DNA of 18,905 nucleotides. It comes from Anaerolineales bacterium Chloro_02 (GTDB lineage Bacteria > Chloroflexota > Anaerolineae > Anaerolineales > Anaerolineaceae). The notes under the pieces are model-generated. The model was not told the origin of the DNA. It ran no database searches and saw only the letters and a program-made list of their open reading frames with translations. Below are positions 15,511-18,905 of this stretch, one piece after another. The first letter of the stretch is position 1. Each line of letters opens with the position of its first letter. The stretch spans positions 1-18,905 of the forward strand of contig LUZV01000015.1 of assembly GCA_001603765.1 (NCBI GenBank), given 5' to 3'. The position numbers and the translations under genes are program-made.

Positions 15511-16557
15511 ATGCTGAAAAAGAGAACACACCTAATTTTGACACTGTTAGCAATCACGCTGCTCTTAGCAGCCTGCGTCAAGCCAACAAAAACACCGGTT
15601 CAGGCAGAGCCAACACTGCCAGTTGTATCTGAGGCGGCTCCAACGGCCGAACCAACCCAAAGCCCAACCGAGACGCCTGTCGTTATTCTAGATGCCGCGC
15701 TTGTGCTTTGGGCGCCCGAAAGCGTCAATCCGGATCTGGCTTTACAGCTTGAAAACAGTCTGAAAGCTTACGCGGATGCCAATGGGCTGAGCTTTGCGCG
15801 CACGCCTTCTTTGAGTGCCGCTCAGGTGACCGATAAAGTTAAGGTCATAGTGAGCGCCGCGTCCGCTGGCGAGGTCCAATCATTGGCTGCAGTGCTGCCC
15901 CAGGCGCAATTTCTGGCGGTAAACGCCGAAAGCCTTGCTCCTACTGAAAATTTAAGTGTTCTGAATGCTGACGGGGCGACGCGAGATCAGCTCAGCTTTT
16001 TAGCTGGATACGCTCTGGCGCTGGGAACAACCGACTTCCGGGTGGGGGTCCTGAGCCAGGCTGGCACGCCAGAAGGGCAAACCACGCGCGATGCTTTTGT
16101 GACTGGGGCGCGTTATCACTGCGGATTGTGCAACTCACGCTTTGTGCCGGTAGAATACTACCCCTTTACCGCTGAAATTAACGACCCAGCCAACCCGGCG
16201 GACTGGCAGGCGGCAGCTGATGCACTGCTGGCGAAAGCTGTAACCGGCATTTTTGTGCAGCCTGAAATCAGCACGCCAGAGCTGATTGCCTATCTGAATA
16301 GTAAAAATGTGACTCTGATCGGAGTTGAAGGGCAGCCGGAACTTGCCAGTATACAAAAACTGATGGGCGTGCTCAGTTCCGGATTAAAAATGGACCCCGC
16401 TCTTGATCAGCTTTTCCTGGGCGAATCGGTTGGCGCTGTGAGAGCGGGAATTGAACTAAAACAGGTCAATCGCGATTTGTTTTCTGACGGGCGTGCGATC
16501 CTTTTTGAGAGGATCAAACAGGAAATGCTGGACGGTTACATCAAAACCTTACCTTAA
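15511..16557 (+). CDS. BMP-family substrate-binding lipoprotein
   Basis: A 348-residue lipoprotein. The N-terminus has a signal peptide with lipobox LLAAC (Cys22), then a Thr/Pro/Glu-rich tether (about 24-55). The rest matches a periplasmic-binding fold of the basic membrane protein (BMP/Med) type, usually the nucleoside-binding part of an ABC importer. Landmarks are VKVIVSAASAGEVQSLAAVLP, DQLSFLAGYALALGTTDFRVGVL, and AKAVTGIFVQPEISTPELIAYL. It has a CxxC pair in GARYHCGLCNSRFVPVEYYP, possibly a disulfide in the exported domain. No permease or ATPase gene follows, so a transporter partner would be elsewhere, or this is a sensor-type binding protein. It is immediately upstream of two exported thioredoxin-like selenoprotein genes, which could act on such a cysteine pair, but this is speculation. 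Confidence 0.85.
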   Translation: MLKKRTHLILTLLAITLLLAACVKPTKTPVQAEPTLPVVSEAAPTAEPTQSPTETPVVILDAALVLWAPESVNPDLALQLENSLKAYADANGLSFARTPSLSAAQVTDKVKVIVSAASAGEVQSLAAVLPQAQFLAVNAESLAPTENLSVLNADGATRDQLSFLAGYALALGTTDFRVGVLSQAGTPEGQTTRDAFVTGARYHCGLCNSRFVPVEYYPFTAEINDPANPADWQAAADALLAKAVTGIFVQPEISTPELIAYLNSKNVTLIGVEGQPELASIQKLMGVLSSGLKMDPALDQLFLGESVGAVRAGIELKQVNRDLFSDGRAILFERIKQEMLDGYIKTLP

Positions 16558-16619
16558 ACGCTTTTCACATCCGAATAAGAAGCATAGACGAAGCGGATCA
16601 ACCCCTCGAAAGTCAGTGG

Positions 16620-16628
16620 TGATACAAT
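16620..16628 (+). promoter_or_regulatory. Candidate extended -10 promoter of the selenoprotein pair
   Basis: TGATACAAT fits an extended -10 (TGnTATAAT with one mismatch) in the 125-nt gap after the lipoprotein gene. It would give a leader of about 48 nt ending in GGAGGA (16674-16679) before the GTG start. No clear -35 is seen, as is common for extended -10 promoters. Confidence 0.42.
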
Positions 16629-16682
16629 TGCACGGGTAATTGACCTGTTGCCACGCCCAGCAAACTTTTTAATGGAGGATCT

Positions 16683-17795
16683 GTGATATTGCGAAAGAAA
16701 TACCTTGTCGTTATTGCGTTGATTGTTCTTGTGGGGCTGACTGGGGCGTTTGCGCTAAAACCTGGCCAGGCTACCACCGAACAAGCAAAACTGGTCGTCT
16801 TTGAATCTGTCGGAAGCAAAACCTGATGGCACTGCGCGATCTCCGGTCCGGTGATCAACCAACTTGCTCAGGAATATTCCAATCAACCCGTTGTTTTTGT
16901 CGATTATCACTTTTCAATGGCAGCACCCCCAGACTTCCTGCCTCCCCAGGCCCGCTGGGAAGTCATCCAGGCAAGCGAAGCTGGCCTCGGATTGACTTGG
17001 GCTGTCGTGGATAGTGGGCGCCTGCATCATCGGGGCGCGGAAACTACAGCGGAGGCATATAACGCTTATACCGCGATGATAAATGATGCTCTGGCGCAGC
17101 CAGCGACTGCCGAAATCCACTCCTTCTGGTGGAAAAATGGAAGCACGGTAAAAATTTCAGCAACCGTTACCAACAACAGCGCTCAGACCCTCTCAACCGC
17201 TAATAATGCCGGTGTGTACGGCATCGTTAAAGAGGTTGGCGTGCAATATGACACTTACACCACGCTCCATCCGGGTTTGAACGCGGCTAAGACTGCTATC
17301 CCAAGCTTAGCACCTGGTGAAACAGCTACCTTCGAGATCACAGTCCCGGAGATCAATCCAAGCAACTGGAACAAGGTTCAGGTGATTGTGCTGGTTGATT
17401 ATCAAACTGCGCCGGACGCTGCTTATAATCAATTGCAAGCAACCATCGCAACACCTGCTATTTTGGCTCAACCGAACGATTTTGTTCACTTTCTGGATGA
17501 CGACGCTGTGGAGGTGCCGGTTTTTACGACCAATATCTCCGGCGACGCAGGGCTGACCTGGCTAGCCTCGAGTAGTGAAACCTGGCTGACTTTCGATCGG
17601 ACAACAGGCAGTGTTGGGGAGGCGCTTTCGCTGATCACCGATGGGAATGCCATGGTTCCAGGTTGGAACACGGCTGTTGTAACGATTAATGACAGCACGA
17701 TGGTTTACTCTGTAGACCTCACGGTCAGAATTTATAAGGCAAGCCCAGGGGAAACAATCAATCGGATTTACCTTCCCAGCATCAGCCGCCCTTGA
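16683..17795 (+). CDS. Secreted thioredoxin-like selenoprotein with BACON-like domain (Sec at codon 48)
   Basis: Read as one 370-residue protein with an in-frame TGA at 16824-16826 decoded as selenocysteine. Residues 1-26 form a signal peptide (GAFA cleavage region). Residues about 35-140 are thioredoxin-like: KLVVFESVGSKT, then U48-W-H-C51, a helix (INQLAQEY) and strand PVVFVDYHF. The usual cis-Pro site seems to be Thr (GLTWAVVDS). A beta-sandwich (about 143-260) and a BACON/Ig-like unit (about 264-355, WLASSSETWLTF) follow, ending with the tail INRIYLPSISRP. GTG 16683 has GGAGGA at 16674-16679; TTG 16689 is an alternative. A caller treating TGA as stop would report only a piece from GTG 16851, without signal peptide or active site. 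The final stop is also TGA. Likely role: extracytoplasmic thiol/disulfide or peroxide chemistry. The selenocysteine reading is strong; the substrate is unknown. Confidence 0.85.
16838..16856 (+). promoter_or_regulatory. Putative bacterial SECIS element 1
   Basis: Starting 12 nt after the UGA, GAUCUCC pairs with GGUGAUC (one U-U mismatch) around the 5-nt loop GGUCC. The loop GGU occupies +19 to +21 after the UGA, the same spacing I recall for the E. coli fdhF element. An unpaired U in the upper stem is also a feature of that element. It would recruit SelB with Sec-tRNA. Confidence 0.7.
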
Positions 17796-17811
17796 TTGAA
17801 AAGGAAAGAAC

Positions 17812-18905
17812 ATGAAACATCCCCGAAAAATATCCACTCTGCTCTTGATGGCAATTCTGGTAGGTTTGATAAGTTCCGCCATGCCTTCGCCGGCGGTCGC
17901 GCAGGCCCCCGGGCCAAAAATGTCGGTGTTTGAATTGGTTACAAGCCCCACCTGACCTTACTGCACAGCTGCCGGTGCGGCAGTTGACCAACTGATCACA
18001 GAATATCCACTTTCTTCCGTTGCTTTTATCGAATGGCACTCTGGCACGCCCCAAAACCGTAAAGACATCCTTAAAGAAAGCGGCGGCGGCATCTATGTGC
18101 CCGAGGCGATGATCGACAGCGCGCATGAATTCCAAACAGGCACGGGTGATGACGCTCACGGCGAGTATAAGGGCATCGTAGATCGCTCACAGAATCGAGC
18201 AGCGAAAGCATTGCTGAGCGCGACATATTCACGCACGAGCAGCACGGTTACCATCAAAGCTACCGTCACAAATCTCAGCAGCGAGACGCTCTCTATTCAG
18301 AACAAGGCAGCGGTTCAAGCCATTGTTTATGAAGATTACCGCCAGTCGAAGACTAACCATGCCGGACGCGGTTCAGCAAAGACGGACATTTCCTATCTGC
18401 GTCCTGGTCGGTCCGAAACATTCATGATCACTGTAAATCTCACTGGCGTTGTAAATTACGATAATTTGCACTACATTGTGCTGGTAGATTACAAACCTGC
18501 CACAAAAGATACAGGCGTGTATGATCAGCTTCAGGCGGCAATCGCGGTGCCTGGGGATGTGACCCCGCCGACAGCGTTTGTGGTCAGCCCATCCTCGTTC
18601 AGCTTCGATGTCAAAACCGGCGAGACAACGACACCCTCGGGTGTGATCAACCTCAGCGGAGGCGCTGGGCAGAGCTGGACGGCTACGGTGGATCGCGACT
18701 TTGTTCAGGTCAGCCCGATATCAGGAACGGTGCCGGGGACGTTGAATGTGACAATCGATAAGGCAAAGCTCGCGATAGGCACGCAGACCGCCCTGATCCT
18801 AATCTCCGATACCGCGGGGTTATATGAACGCGCGATACTCGTGACCGTGAAGTTTTCGCTTTCGAATTTCAACGTAACGCCCACCTCAGTCACCTGGAGC
18901 TATAC
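17812..18905 (+). CDS. Second secreted thioredoxin-like selenoprotein, 3' truncated by window edge (Sec at codon 48)
   Basis: An open frame to the window end with a single TGA, at 17953-17955, again codon 48. ATG 17812 has AAGGAAAG at about 17801-17808, 16 nt after the previous stop. Residues 1-32 are a signal peptide ending VAQA. The thioredoxin-like part (about 36-130) reads KMSVFELVTSPT, U48-P-Y-C51, then AAVDQLITEYP and SSVAFIEWHS; U-P-Y-C is the glutaredoxin-type CPYC with Sec. A VPEAMIDS segment may supply the cis-Pro. A beta-sandwich (about 135-245) shares IVLVDY and QLQA(A/T)IA with the upstream protein, so the two are tandem paralogs. From about 258 a BACON-like unit begins (VVSPSSFSF) and another starts near 350 (NVTPTSVTW). 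The C-terminus lies outside the window. Without Sec decoding it would look like a 47-residue fragment. Confidence 0.85.
17966..17986 (+). promoter_or_regulatory. Putative bacterial SECIS element 2
   Basis: CAGCUGCC pairs with GGCAGUUG (8 bp, one G-U wobble) around the loop GGUGC. As in element 1, the loop is 5 nt and starts with GGU at +19 to +21 after the UGA. The arms differ in sequence from element 1 while loop start and spacing are kept, which argues for selection on the structure. Confidence 0.72.

Noticed and set aside
16826..17014. 62-residue ORF overlapping the Sec codon
   Set aside because: Out of frame with the conserved protein, and no ribosome site; a shadow ORF.
16851..17795. 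Stand-alone 314-residue gene starting at GTG 16851
   Set aside because: This start falls in the middle of the thioredoxin-like helix, with no ribosome site. Reading through the upstream TGA restores the signal peptide and active site.
17562..18159. Minus-strand ORFs of 125-129 residues across the selenoprotein junction
   Set aside because: They lie opposite strongly supported coding sequence and signal peptide; composition gives no recognisable protein.
16683..18905. Two pseudogenes, each with a nonsense mutation
   Set aside because: Both TGAs sit at the same codon in a UxxC motif, are followed by SECIS-like hairpins, and no other frame damage is seen.

Overview
The window looks like part of an Anaerolineae-type Chloroflexota chromosome, probably anaerobic and probably a metagenome assembly. 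Three things point there: a MutL-like/DUF6754-like membrane gene cluster, secreted proteins with Pro/Thr-rich linkers and a C-terminal YLPSISR-like tail, and short GC-rich hairpin repeats between genes. This taxon call rests on recognition, not on a database search. Almost everything reads on the + strand; one gene (14168-15346) is on the - strand.

Layout. 1-2017: a TldD/PmbA (TldE) pair of metalloprotease-family proteins, the first cut by the window edge. 2032-2314: a hairpin repeat block with an exact 41-nt period. 2340-6974: single-enzyme genes, namely a SagB-type nitroreductase, a two-repeat EamA transporter, a dCMP-deaminase-family enzyme, a pirin and a dihydrolipoyl dehydrogenase, closed by a hairpin terminator. 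6975-7349: an intergenic region with a palindrome, a candidate promoter and a possible 21-codon leader ORF. 7350-14171: six tightly packed, mostly overlapping genes that look like one operon: a DUF6754-like membrane protein, two multi-spanning membrane proteins around a zinc-ribbon/acidic/two-TM protein, a MutL-like ASKHA protein and a barrel-sandwich protein with a KOW-like end. They probably form one uncharacterised membrane-associated assembly. 14168-15346 (-): a DUF389-like membrane protein with an exported SH3 domain, overlapping the operon tail to tail. 15511-16557: a BMP-type substrate-binding lipoprotein.

Main discovery. The last 2.2 kb holds two adjacent, homologous secreted proteins (16683-17795 and 17812 to beyond the window end) that a standard gene caller would break. 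Each has one in-frame TGA at exactly codon 48, in a thioredoxin-like UxxC motif (U-W-H-C and U-P-Y-C). Reading through it joins a signal peptide to a thioredoxin-like domain and then to beta-sandwich domains. Right after each TGA is a short hairpin whose 5-nt loop begins GGU at +19 to +21, the spacing I recall for the E. coli fdhF SECIS. I read these as a tandem pair of exported selenoproteins with a thioredoxin-like plus BACON/Ig-like architecture that I do not recognise as a described family.
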